Shown: positions 24,774-33,396, counted from the stretch's first letter. The stretch: 64,000 bases of DNA from Paludibacter sp. (GCA_028710415.1 JAQTUE010000016.1:1-64000), one strand, 5' to 3'. Numbers and translations are program-made. The notes: generated from the letters alone by a model not told the origin.

Positions 24774-25094
24774 TTAATATTTTTCACTAAAGTCACTTGT
24801 TAATATATTTTCGTCTTGATACAGTTCAAAGAACTATATCATTTTAGTCAGATTCCGTGCACTAATCCCTTTGCCATATTCATGTATCAATTCTGCCGAC
24901 AGTGTCGGCAAAATCTCTTTCCCATAATCAGCCCTGCCATTGGTAAGAAGGTGCTGATGGTATTGTTTGCCAATATTCCAATACAACATGGTTAACTCTT
25001 CATTAACAAACAATGCTACATGTTGCCTGCTACTTTCAATCAATTTCTTCAGTTCTGTAAACAAGGGCATTGTGCCTTTTTCTAAATTGCTCAT
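24774..25094 (-). pseudogene. truncated DUF1016 paralogue with a nonsense codon
   Basis: From ATG 25094 the frame gives 86 residues of a DUF1016 N-terminus (LFVNEELTMLYWNIGKQYHQ, ISARNLTKMI) and stops at TAG (24836-24834). Reading past the stop gives FFELYQDENILT, the expected continuation, so the TAG probably replaced a Gln CAG. The frame then ends at 24774, just before the intact gene. The nuclease domain is missing, leaving a remnant rather than a working protein. Confidence 0.75.
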
Positions 25095-25134
25095 AGTACT
25101 TAAAATTAAGATTATAATGATTCATAACAGTTAA

Positions 25135-25245
25135 AGACAGTGTTGCAATATTTTCGTCACTAAATGCTTTTGCAAGCTTAATAATTCTAGTTAAAACTGT
25201 ATAAGTATGACCTTTACCAAGCTGCATAGTCAATTGTTGTGACAT
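25135..25245 (-). pseudogene. duplicated fragment of the DUF1016 nuclease gene
   Basis: The minus strand encodes SQQLTMQLGKGHTYT and onward to ENIATLS, nearly the same as the intact gene between its two internal palindromes (37 residues with only a few changes). Sequence on either side is unrelated. The fragment starts and ends at the SQQL/TLS positions where the palindromes lie, which points to those palindromes as break points. Confidence 0.75.
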
Positions 25246-25578
25246 GTCTCTTGCATTATCAATAGACTCCAGCTTTAGCTGGAGATAATGAAATCAATCA
25301 TTGTATTGGCTTTAGCCAAAATATCTCACCCTGTGGAGTCGCAATTATATACAGATTTACAAAGGATTATGCCTGTAATTGCAAATTGTTATCCGGCAGC
25401 AAGCAATAACATTTTTTCATTTAATGAAGGACATATCCGGAGTGACAGGTACATTACACCTACTCCCGCAAGTTTCCTTTATCGAAATAACAAACCTCCC
25501 AGCAATGTCTGACCATTGCGGTGAGGTTTAGAGAGTTATTAGGTGTTATTTCATTATCAACATATCTCATACATTACC
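25246..25578. other. 330-base gene-free stretch with two hairpins
   Basis: CTCCAGCTTTAGCTGGAG at 25265-25282 is a perfect small palindrome with its TTA/TAA-like centre. A longer hairpin has arms 25492-25507 and 25514-25529 (AAACCTC and GCAATG blocks, 14 of 16 pairs), and could end transcripts arriving from 25579. No gene is supported. Confidence 0.55.
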
Positions 25579-25812
25579 CTACCTTCGTGTAAAAGTAAAA
25601 TACAATAATAAGGAAATTATCATAATCACAAGAATACCTACAAAAGCATTTGAAGCATCTTGTCCCATATTATTTACATTATCTTTATTGCCTCCAGTTA
25701 AATTTTTTATTGATTTTTCCTTGCCAACAATTTTAAAATATAAAGACCGAGTATAAAGACCTATAATTCTTGCAATTATACGCCTGAAAATAATTTCAAT
25801 AAGAAAATTCAT
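25579..25812 (-). CDS. small hypothetical membrane protein
   Basis: A 77-residue frame with a basic N-terminal half (EIIFRRIIARIIGLYTRSLYFKIVGK), a polar middle (NLTGGNKDNVNNMGQD) and one strong C-terminal transmembrane helix (FVGILVIMIISLLLYFTF) ending TRR. The composition fits a real single-span protein. No family is recognised. It belongs to a minus-strand group of small unknown genes (25.6-27.1 kb) in a repeat-rich area, which suggests acquired or fast-evolving DNA. Confidence 0.55.
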   Translation of the reverse strand: MNFLIEIIFRRIIARIIGLYTRSLYFKIVGKEKSIKNLTGGNKDNVNNMGQDASNAFVGILVIMIISLLLYFTFTRR

Positions 25813-25927
25813 AAGCCCAGTTTTTATTTTTTATCCTTTACAGTTTTTGTTTTTTTGCACAGTTCATTACAACAGAGCCTGTTACCAATTGCCCATTAAC
25901 CCAGCCAATTCCCCCGTCCCAACAGAT

Positions 25928-26339
25928 ATATACAAACTTATATAAATGTAAAATAATCATGATTGTCTAACATATTGAATTCTTTATCTATGGTTTCAGA
26001 AACTTTTGCTACTTCAATACATTGTTTACCTTCTGAGAATATTATTAGAGAGAATACTGATTCAATATTATTGTCTTTCCAAATGATAATTTCAATATCA
26101 GAGAAATAGGATTTATCAATGCCATTCCTTGAAATTGATAAATCACCTATTTCAAATCTGTTCTTACTAAGAAAGAGACTCAAATCATTTAACTTATCTT
26201 TAATTGCATTGAAAACATTATTTTCAACTAATTCATATTGTGATGTATTCATATTTAATTTGCATTTTCTGATTTATGTTCAACCCTGTACCGCAAGAAA
26301 TATACAAACTTATATAAATGTAAAATGATCATGCTTGTC
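25928..26339. repeat. 40-bp direct repeat bracketing a small gene
   Basis: ATATACAAACTTATATAAAT and the next 20 bases occur at 25928-25967 and again at 26300-26339 with two differences. The first copy covers the last codons and stop of the gene at 25938-26252. The second lies just upstream of that gene, so it looks like the tail of a lost tandem copy. Confidence 0.75.
25938..26252 (-). CDS. hypothetical protein, 104 residues
   Basis: An acidic, soluble protein without a signal peptide or membrane segment. It has an N-terminal helical part (LVENNVFNAIKDKLNDLSLFLSKN) and then alternating beta strands (DIEIIIWKD, SVFSLIIFSEG, CIEVAKV). The pattern resembles small immunity-like or SMI1-like proteins in general shape, but no motif supports a name. 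It is bracketed by a 40-bp direct repeat whose left copy overlaps its 3' end, evidence for an earlier tandem duplication. Confidence 0.6.
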   Translation of the reverse strand: MNTSQYELVENNVFNAIKDKLNDLSLFLSKNRFEIGDLSISRNGIDKSYFSDIEIIIWKDNNIESVFSLIIFSEGKQCIEVAKVSETIDKEFNMLDNHDYFTFI

Positions 26340-26443
26340 GTTGGAATTTTCAATTATAACTGCAATCTATTTTCTAATTTAATCAAAACATATCCGAAAG
26401 CACAAGGCACATTAAAAACAACCTAAGCTCATTCTGAGATTTA

Positions 26444-27055
26444 TTATTTTTCATTTATAAAGTCATTGTTAATATATTTAAATGGAATATGTGGATAATC
26501 ATGCATACTGGTAACTTCAGGCCAACTATATTCTTTTACTATAACACCATTTATTTTTAATTCTACACTATCATTTTTAAACTGATTATCAGGAAAAAAT
26601 ATATAATCGAATATTTTACTTTTTTTAGTTGGGTAGATAAAATTTGAGAATAGCTTTTCAAACTTATTCTTAGAATTAACATCTGACAATACTATCAATT
26701 CGCTTTTGTTTTTAGTTAGATAGCCAATGATTCTTCTATTCTGATAGAATATAAAAAAGTCTCTCAATTCATCTTTTTCGTGAAATGAAAACCAAAATTG
26801 AGGAATTGAATCAATGAATCGTAAATCAAGTACAATTATTTTTCGTTTTTCAATGCTACAATTTTTTCCATATTCAGCAGTAAATTTATTGATAATTGAA
26901 TCAAGCTTATGGTTTGAAATCTCAAATTTTTGTAAATTAAAGCCACATGGTACTGGCTTACATGAAATTAATAAGAAAATTAAAATCGGAATTAATACTG
27001 AAAAATTAATTCTATTCACTAGCACTTTCGGTGTTTTTAATACCATTTGTTTCAT
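26444..27055 (-). CDS. hypothetical lipoprotein
   Basis: A 203-residue protein. The N-terminus is basic, followed by a hydrophobic run and a lipobox-like site (LIPILIFLLISCKP), so lipid attachment at Cys about 32 is likely. The rest has Phe/Tyr-rich beta strands (PQFWFSFHEKDELRDFFIFY) and no recognised domain. Lipoproteins of unknown role are frequent in Bacteroidota accessory regions. A possible promoter lies at 27268-27300. Confidence 0.65.
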   Translation of the reverse strand: MKQMVLKTPKVLVNRINFSVLIPILIFLLISCKPVPCGFNLQKFEISNHKLDSIINKFTAEYGKNCSIEKRKIIVLDLRFIDSIPQFWFSFHEKDELRDFFIFYQNRRIIGYLTKNKSELIVLSDVNSKNKFEKLFSNFIYPTKKSKIFDYIFFPDNQFKNDSVELKINGVIVKEYSWPEVTSMHDYPHIPFKYINNDFINEK

Positions 27056-27267
27056 AATATAAATTCATTAGTCATAACATTTAAAACCCTATCCCTGAAA
27101 ACATCCTTGTACATTCAAAATTCAAGATCATCATCTTTTGGCTAAAGCCAATTCCTTTTTATTATTTTCAAGAATGGGCCAAAGCCCAATCCTAATGATT
27201 TAGAATTTCACTTGTATTGTCATTTGATAAGCTTATACTGGAGGAACTAAAATCTGAATTTACCCTG

Positions 27268-27300
27268 CAAATATACCAGTATTTTTAATATTTCATACAA
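27268..27300 (-). promoter_or_regulatory. possible promoter of the lipoprotein gene
   Basis: On the minus strand: TTG (27300-27298), 22 bases, then TATATTTG (27275-27268). The -7 box is a full match but the spacing is long. It lies 213 bases before the start codon. Between gene and box are the mirrored words TTGGCTAAAGCCAA (27137-27150) and GGGCCAAAGCCC. Confidence 0.45.
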
Positions 27301-27368
27301 AATAACACAATTTTATTAAGATTACAATAAAATTCTAAATATTAAGAGAGCAGGTTGTCATCCCTTCA

Positions 27369-27494
27369 CTACCGACCCGCTTGCTATTAACGAACCAGGC
27401 GATATACAAAGCAAGCGGGTCGATAATCAGAAAAAGCGGGTCGGTAAATAAAACAAGCAGGTCACCGTTCAGAAAAAAGGGGTCGGTATACGGG
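27369..27494. repeat. 21-bp tandem repeat with an inverted copy
   Basis: Four head-to-tail 21-base units at 27411-27431, 27432-27452, 27453-27473 and 27474-27494 share AAGCGGGTCGRTAA. A fifth copy in inverted orientation (TACCGACCCGCTTG) lies at 27369-27389. A frame across it on the minus strand is repeat-generated and is not taken as a gene. Confidence 0.75.
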
Positions 27495-27600
27495 CTTGCG
27501 GGAAGGTGATAAGACAACTTCCTTTTTTGGGTTCTTTCATTTGGTTTGATCCTGGTCTTCATTTGGTCGCACTTTCCAGGGGGTTACCTGAGAGTTTCGA

Positions 27601-27634
27601 GGGGGTTTCGAGGGCTAGGGCCCTCGGAACCCCC
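27601..27634. repeat. GC-rich hairpin
   Basis: GGGGGTTTCGAGGGC (27601-27615) pairs with 27620-27634, one G-T type mismatch in 15, with a 4-base loop. It is strikingly GC-rich for this AT-rich genome and abuts the C-tract repeats. Confidence 0.8.
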
Positions 27635-27682
27635 AGCCAACCCCCAGCCAACCCCCAGGCAACCCCCTCGCAACCCCCTGCC
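27628..27682 (-). repeat. 11-bp repeat with five G5 tracts (G-quadruplex type) on the minus strand
   Basis: Five 11-base units AACCCCC(A/T)NNC follow each other. The minus strand therefore carries five runs of five G spaced by six bases, a textbook G-quadruplex-forming pattern. The plus-strand side before it (27578-27620) also has G5, G5, G3, G3 runs. Confidence 0.8.
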
Positions 27683-27967
27683 AAGTAAGACCAGAATCAC
27701 TTCGAATTAAAAGGCAGTTAAGGACACACTAAAATTGAAATGTTGTGCCTGCACGATGCCGCTTTCATGACGAAAAGAAGGCCGGAAGATGCCTTTTTTG
27801 ACAAAATAGGCCCAAACCTGACAGCGTCGCAGACCTGTCAGCATTTCCGGAATCGAATAAAAAGAGTGGCCTGCCGGATTTATTTTGATAAAAAATGAAC
27901 TAAAAACTGCTTGTATGAAGGGCTCACTGAATAAATTTATAGAATTATCATAATTACATTAGTATAA

Positions 27968-28001
27968 TAGTTGATTTTGTCAACTATATGCAGTATCTTT
28001 G
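27968..28001 (+). promoter_or_regulatory. promoter and operator of the MarR gene
   Basis: TTG at 27971-27973, 20 bases, then TATCTTTG at 27994-28001. A perfect palindrome, TAGTTGA (27968-27974) and TCAACTA (27980-27986) with five bases between, overlaps the -33 box, as expected for MarR autorepression. Confidence 0.75.
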
Positions 28002-28022
28002 CGGCCAATTAACAATAAATCT

Positions 28023-28463
28023 ATGGAATCAAAGAAATATCCTTTTGGAATGACCGTTGGCGGAATGATGCACGAAGTGATGCGTTTGCTGAAAAAATGC
28101 GTTATCGAGCACGGCAATATCACCTTAACCATGGAGCAGCTTGCATTGCTTATTGCCATTTCGTGCAACAAGGATGAAGTAATACTCCAGGACATGGCCA
28201 CCTCCATGGGAAAAGACAAATCGGCGATATTGAGAACTATCGATTCGATAGAAGCGAAGGAGCTGATAAAAAGAGTCTCGGATACAACGGACCGGAGAAA
28301 GAAATACCTGATGATCACTAAAAAGGGAGAGCGGGTGATTGAACAGTATATGGAGATAGAACTCGAACTGACTAATGAGCTTCAAAAAGGACTCAGCGAA
28401 GAGGAAATTGCGACATTTTATAAAGTGGTGAATCATATAAAAACGAGAACAAAGGAAATTTGA
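28023..28463 (+). CDS. MarR family transcriptional regulator
   Basis: A 146-residue winged-helix protein. The start is taken at ATG 28023; an earlier TTG at 27999 lies inside the -7 box. The recognition region (VILQDMATSMGKDKSAILRTIDSIEAKELIKRV) and the wing with the Asp-Arg-Arg signature (DTTDRRKKYLMITKKG) are standard for MarR. An N-terminal helix and C-terminal helix supply dimerisation. The regulator probably represses itself through the palindrome at 27968-27986. A second, imperfect copy follows the gene. No efflux pump or enzyme gene is next to it, which is unusual for MarR loci. Confidence 0.9.
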   Translation: MESKKYPFGMTVGGMMHEVMRLLKKCVIEHGNITLTMEQLALLIAISCNKDEVILQDMATSMGKDKSAILRTIDSIEAKELIKRVSDTTDRRKKYLMITKKGERVIEQYMEIELELTNELQKGLSEEEIATFYKVVNHIKTRTKEI

Positions 28464-28478
28464 AAGTTGACTAAAAAC

Positions 28479-28497
28479 TAGTTGATAAAATCAATGA
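28479..28497. promoter_or_regulatory. second MarR-type palindrome downstream of the gene
   Basis: TAGTTGA (28479-28485), five bases, TCAATGA (28491-28497). The left arm equals that of the promoter operator, and the right arm differs by one or two bases. The next gene starts 1.1 kb away. Confidence 0.5.
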
Positions 28498-28815
28498 TTG
28501 ATACTGTAAACAATTAAACAATAAAGCACTATAGGGATCGAATTAAACATTTTAGTATCCTCCTTGATAACTTTTCATTTTTACAATTAAAATTTTCAAT
28601 CATAATCTGTGAATGGATATTTACTTTTAACAATCATCAACTTAAGGTGCTGAATGACTTTAATTTACACAGATTAATTCTTTAATAAAAGAAACAGAAC
28701 ACATAAGTAATGAATGTAAAAGATTGTCCACTGATTACTCTGATTTACACTTATTAATAATTTTAAAGATTTTCAGTATAGGGTCCTAATGCTTCAAAAA
28801 ATCCTGATTTGTACT
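28498..28815. other. 320-base gene-free stretch
   Basis: AT-rich sequence with no supported gene, promoter or hairpin. Short words such as GATTTACAC and CAGATTCACAG recur here and in the following tandem repeat, so it may be worn-down repeat DNA. Confidence 0.5.
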
Positions 28816-29362
28816 CACGAAAAGTCTATCGAAACAGTTACAATTTTCGACCAAAATGTCGGAGCTACGCTCTTTATAAACTTTTCTACTTTTAATCTAC
28901 CAAAATGTTGGAGCTACGCACCTTATTAAGGCTTTAAAAAGGAAAAGAGTTCCGAAATTATGGTAGGAATCTATTTTGCTACTGATTTAAAAGGGATAGA
29001 GTCCCGACATTTTGGTAGAAATAAGAATAATATGTTTCTGAAACATTCCTATTAACAGGGCAGATTCACAGATAAGTTACACGAAAAGTAGATCGAAACA
29101 GTTACAACTTTCGACCAAAATGTCGGAGCTACGCTCTTTATAAACTTTTCTACTTTTAATCTACCAAAATGTTGGAGCTACGCACCTTATTACGGCTTTA
29201 AAAAGGAACAGAGTTCCGAAATTTTGGTAGGAGTATGTTTTGTGAATAATTTAAAAGGGACAGATGGCACATTCCGACCTGTCGGAAGTCCCGACATTTT
29301 GGTAGAAATAAGAAAAAAATATTTATGAAACATTCCTATTAACAGTGCAGATTCACAGATAA
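28816..29362. repeat. 264-bp tandem repeat, two copies with internal inverted words
   Basis: Unit 1 spans 28816-29079 and unit 2 spans 29080-29362. Both start CACGAAAAGT and end CAGATTCACAGATAA. Unit 2 carries about 20 extra bases near 29265-29285. Inside each unit the word CCAAAATGTYGGAGCTACGC appears twice, and its complement (GACATTTTGGTAG type) twice, so each unit can fold into a large cruciform. No protein is encoded. It resembles dispersed palindromic debris rather than a CRISPR. Confidence 0.85.
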
Positions 29363-29599
29363 ATAAATACAAATAATTTGGTTTAGGACGTTTTGTGGAT
29401 AATCATATTAAAGTAATTCCCGCCTTAGTCCGTCATCATACGGGTTAGGTCAGGAAAAAAGAAGCAGCAATTAATTCTAAACCGGGTAGTCATAAAACCG
29501 GTAAAAAGCTGACAACAGAGTTATTAAACAAATAGAAACAGGGTTCTTTTCCCAAAAGAAGGCAGGGAACCTAATCGCTATAGCAAGATTTTTAAATTG

Positions 29600-32143
29600 A
29601 TGAAAATAAAGATTTTAATCCTGACCTTTTTCCTTGGCATTGTGCCTTTCATGGCCTATTCGGAAACAGACAGGCCGGTAGCCTACGAAGGAATTGTACT
29701 GGACAAAGTGAGTAACGAGCCGATTCCCTATGTCTCCATAGTGCTTTCGGATCGTGGTGTGATTACCAAAACAAATGAACAGGGAAAATTTACGTTGTTC
29801 ACAAAATCGAATGTTACCTCCAAAAGCAAGATAAAGGTAACTTGCGTGGGCTATAAGTCAGAGTTGCTGACATTGCCAGCCGATCAAAAAGAGCTTGAAA
29901 TAAAACTGACTCCGCAAACGGAATCGCTCACCGAAGTCACCGTCAAGAAAGAAAAATACATCAATAAAAACAATCCGGCGGTAGAACTGATCAAAAAAGT
30001 AATTGAGAATAAGGACCGCAACCGGAAAGAGGCAATCGAGTATTACGAGAACGAAAAATACGAAAAAATTCAGTTTGCCATCAATAACATCACCCCCGAT
30101 TTAAAGAATAAGAAGATATTCAAGCATTTTCAATTTGTATTTGATAACATTGATTCCCTGAAGAATGCCGGCCAGAAGATATTGCCCGTGTACATGAAGG
30201 AGGAAATATCAAATTATTATTTCCAGCGCAACCCCCGCAAGGTGAAGGAGGTTGTAACGGCCCACAAAGCAGTGTCCTTTGCCGGATTTGACAACAAAGG
30301 GATAGAAGACAACATTAAGTACCTGTACCAGGACATAAATATTTACGATAACAACATCTCCTTCTTATCCACCCAGTTCCTTAGTCCAATTGCAGGTTCA
30401 GCACCGGTCTATTACCGGTATTATATCCTGGACACCATACAGTCGGGGAAAGATAAATGCGTGAAAATGTATTTCGGGTCGAGAAATAAGGAAGACATGC
30501 TTTTCCAGGGATATTTGTACATCATGCTCGATGGGAGTTATGCCATAAAAAGGGTGGAACTGTCGGTGAGCAAGGACATCAACCTGAACTGGATCAAGGA
30601 TGTGAAGGTGATACAGGAATTTGAAAAGAAGGAAAACAACGACTGGGTAATGTCCTCCGACCAGATATCCATCAACTTTGGGATCACAAAAAAAAGCCGT
30701 GGATTATTTGGTCAGAAAATAGTCACCTACTCCAACTATAAGTTTAATAGCCTGCAACCGGAAAGTGTGTTCAAGGGAAAGAGCATCCAAATGCTCGACA
30801 GTGCCAAACACAGGGACAATGAATACTGGGATTTGCACCGGCAGTTAAAACTCACGAATTCGGAGGCGGGAACCTATACTGCCATGGATAGTGTACAAAA
30901 AGTTCCGGTATTCAGGCGTGCCATCAATCTGGCGACGGTCGTATTATTCGGGTACGAGGACCTTGGCAAATTCGAGATAGGACCTGTCAATACTTTTTAC
31001 ATGTACAATCCCATTGAGGGAGTCAGGCTGCGTTTTGGCGGAAGGTCAACGGATAAATTCAGCAAGAATATCAACCTGGAGACCTATGCGGCCTATGGAT
31101 TTACCGATAACAGATTCAAGTATTACCTGGGTGGAAGCTATTCGTTTACGGACAGGGGCTTGCTGGCCTTTCCGGTAAAATCGCTAAAAATGAGTATCCA
31201 GAATGAAACCCAACTGCCAGGACAGCAGATGCAATTCCTGATGGAAGACAACTTCCTGTTATCTATAAAGAGGGGGGTAAATGATAAACTTTTTTACAAT
31301 AAAACCTTCAAAGTGGAACACCTGAACGAGTTTGAAAACCACTTTTCGTATACCCTCGGTTACAAGTTTACCAACCAGGCCCCGGGAGGCAGCTTACGCT
31401 TCAATTACACGGATTACCTGGCGGATCATAACGATGTCAGCAACCTGAATATCTCGGAGTTTTATCTGAACCTGAGATATGCACCCCACGAGAGTTTTTA
31501 TCAGGGAAAAACATTCCGCATACCCTATTACAGCAAATATCCGATTTTTGAGCTGAGATACAATGTCGGGTCGAAAGCACTGAAGAATGATTATAATTAT
31601 CAAATGCTCAGGTTCTCAATACGGAAGAGGTTCTTTTTCTCGGTATTAGGTTATTCGGACGTAGTGTGGGAAGCAGGAAAGATTTTCGGAAAGGTACCCT
31701 ACCCGCTTCTGAATATCCCACAAGCCAACCAAACGTATTCGTACCAGATTGAGTCGTACAACATGATGAACTTCCTGGAATTTGTGACCGACCAATATAC
31801 TTCCTTATTGGTGGATCATACTTTCAACGGGTTCTTCTTTAACAAGATTCCACTCATAAAGCATTTGAACTGGAGGGAAATGGTGACCTGCAAGGTTTTG
31901 TATGGGAATGTAAGCAAAACGAATGACCCTGCTGTAAATGGCGATTTATTCAAATTACCTGTGGAACCAGATGGTACGCCTATTACCTATACATTGGGGG
32001 AAACACCTTATATTGAAGGAAGCATCGGGGTAGGCAATATTTTCAAGATATTCAGGATTGACTTAGTGAGGCGGTTTACATACCTGGACAATCCAAATGT
32101 TTCGAAATACGGGATCAGGATGCGATTCAGGCTGGACTTCTAG
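29600..32143 (+). CDS. outer-membrane protein with carboxypeptidase-like regulatory domain (DUF5686 type)
   Basis: An 847-residue protein. The start is at ATG 29600, directly after an in-frame TTG. The signal peptide ends at about MAYSE. Residues about 28-120 form a CarboxypepD_reg-like beta domain (YEGIVLDKVSNEPIPYVSIVLSD, GKFTLFTKS, VTCVGYKSE). The remainder fits DUF5686, a Bacteroidota family predicted to form an outer-membrane beta-barrel, with many amphipathic aromatic strands and a terminal Phe (RMRFRLDF). The role is unknown; related proteins are sometimes tied to envelope stress or nutrient uptake. There is no partner gene within 550 bases. Confidence 0.85.
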   Translation: MKIKILILTFFLGIVPFMAYSETDRPVAYEGIVLDKVSNEPIPYVSIVLSDRGVITKTNEQGKFTLFTKSNVTSKSKIKVTCVGYKSELLTLPADQKELEIKLTPQTESLTEVTVKKEKYINKNNPAVELIKKVIENKDRNRKEAIEYYENEKYEKIQFAINNITPDLKNKKIFKHFQFVFDNIDSLKNAGQKILPVYMKEEISNYYFQRNPRKVKEVVTAHKAVSFAGFDNKGIEDNIKYLYQDINIYDNNISFLSTQFLSPIAGSAPVYYRYYILDTIQSGKDKCVKMYFGSRNKEDMLFQGYLYIMLDGSYAIKRVELSVSKDINLNWIKDVKVIQEFEKKENNDWVMSSDQISINFGITKKSRGLFGQKIVTYSNYKFNSLQPESVFKGKSIQMLDSAKHRDNEYWDLHRQLKLTNSEAGTYTAMDSVQKVPVFRRAINLATVVLFGYEDLGKFEIGPVNTFYMYNPIEGVRLRFGGRSTDKFSKNINLETYAAYGFTDNRFKYYLGGSYSFTDRGLLAFPVKSLKMSIQNETQLPGQQMQFLMEDNFLLSIKRGVNDKLFYNKTFKVEHLNEFENHFSYTLGYKFTNQAPGGSLRFNYTDYLADHNDVSNLNISEFYLNLRYAPHESFYQGKTFRIPYYSKYPIFELRYNVGSKALKNDYNYQMLRFSIRKRFFFSVLGYSDVVWEAGKIFGKVPYPLLNIPQANQTYSYQIESYNMMNFLEFVTDQYTSLLVDHTFNGFFFNKIPLIKHLNWREMVTCKVLYGNVSKTNDPAVNGDLFKLPVEPDGTPITYTLGETPYIEGSIGVGNIFKIFRIDLVRRFTYLDNPNVSKYGIRMRFRLDF

Positions 32144-32222
32144 ATTGAGAATGAATCGGAAAGTCTTTATTCAATAGACATTATTCAGATTAGATAACTA
32201 TACAATTGAAAACAAGAAATTT

Positions 32223-32433
32223 ACCACTAAGCCACTAAGTACACTAAGTTACACAAAGATTAAATTCTTTCCTTAAAGATAAAGGACACGAAGGATAAAA
32301 ATACTTGTTTAATGCTTAAATATAATCTTGAATATCAAAGATATAGAGTAATACAAACACATGTATTTTTATCTTAATGCCTCCATATTATTTGTATTTT
32401 TGTGGTGCTTAGTGTACTTAGCGCCTTAGTGGT
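32223..32433. repeat. MITE-like element with 26-bp inverted ends
   Basis: ACCACTAAGCCACTAAGTAC and onward (32223-32248) is matched by the reverse complement of 32408-32433 with two mismatches. The 211-bp element has no coding frame. It fills most of the 550-base gap between the DUF5686-type gene and 32695. The rest of the gap (32434-32694) shows no gene. Confidence 0.8.
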
Positions 32434-32694
32434 TATTTTTATTTACTTGTTTGTTTTTGAAAACACTAGCTTTTTAATCGATATAAACTCTAATAAAAAC
32501 AAACTTAAAAGAGCTAAAAACGTTACATATTGAAACATACTGAAAGACTTTTTGCATCTTTATACCAATTTCAAGCTACACGGAATTTATCAATATCTTA
32601 CAACAACCCAAAACACCTGTAATGAGTTACTCAGAAACAAATTAAAAGAATACTTATACAATTAAAAGTTTACTTACAACATTCAATTCACCAC

Positions 32695-33396
32695 ATGAAA
32701 TCAGAAAAAAGCCAAACGACGAGCGAAGTTTTAAAAATCATTTCCCAGGACCGGGGGCGGACCAATATACTGCGAAAATACGAACAAAAAACGCTGGCCT
32801 ATCTGGTTCAACGCGTACCATCGTGGATCAGTTCGGACATGCTCACAGGCATTGGGTTTTCAGGCAGCATAATCATATTACTGGGCTTTATCTTAGCTTC
32901 GTACTTTGGGGAAGTATACCTGTTACTTGGTGTTTTTGGGTTTATGGTATGTTGGTTTGGCGATTCACTGGATGGCCGGATAGCCTATTTCCGCAAAAAA
33001 CAACGAAAATGGTATGGGTTTGCACTTGACCTGACTGCCGACTGGATTGGCATTGTTTTAATGGGATGGGGATTTGTGGTTTATATTGATGACAGTTTTG
33101 AAATCCTAGGCTTTTGTTTTGTGGTCCTCTACGGTTGGGAAATGCTTACCACCTTATTACGCTATAAAATCACCGATACTTATTCGATTGATTCCGGCTT
33201 ATTCGGACCTACAGAAGTCAGGATCGTAATTTCATTGATCCTGATACTGGAAGTGTTCTTCAAAGGTTCCATCGTGTATTCTGCATCAATTGCCTGCCTG
33301 TTGTTGTTTATTACGAATATATTAGATACTAACAAATTATTAAAACTGGCCGATGATCGGGATATTAAAGAAAGAGAGCAAAATAGCGTCAAATAA
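32695..33396 (+). CDS. CDP-alcohol phosphatidyltransferase family membrane protein
   Basis: A 233-residue protein with about five or six transmembrane helices. The signature region reads GDSLDGRIAYF, then YGFALDLTADW. It keeps the Asp residues of the family pattern D-x2-D-G-x2-A-R-x8-9-G-x3-D-x3-D, but Tyr stands where Arg follows Ala. The family joins a CDP-linked lipid or polyol to an alcohol acceptor, in phospholipid or inositol-lipid synthesis. The Tyr change may shift substrate or lower activity. The 3' end overlaps the GtrA gene by 44 bases, implying translational coupling. Confidence 0.78.
   Translation: MKSEKSQTTSEVLKIISQDRGRTNILRKYEQKTLAYLVQRVPSWISSDMLTGIGFSGSIIILLGFILASYFGEVYLLLGVFGFMVCWFGDSLDGRIAYFRKKQRKWYGFALDLTADWIGIVLMGWGFVVYIDDSFEILGFCFVVLYGWEMLTTLLRYKITDTYSIDSGLFGPTEVRIVISLILILEVFFKGSIVYSASIACLLLFITNILDTNKLLKLADDRDIKEREQNSVK

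Noticed and set aside
24834-25094. Complete small DUF1016 gene
   Set aside because: The expected family sequence continues past the stop codon, so it is a truncated pseudogene.
27335-27688. Frames on both strands across the 21-bp and 11-bp repeats
   Set aside because: Their sequence follows the repeat period (repeated Asp-Pro or Pro-Ala blocks) and lacks any start context.
28816-29362. CRISPR-like array
   Set aside because: Repeats are long, only two, and contain inverted words; there are no regular spacers or cas genes.
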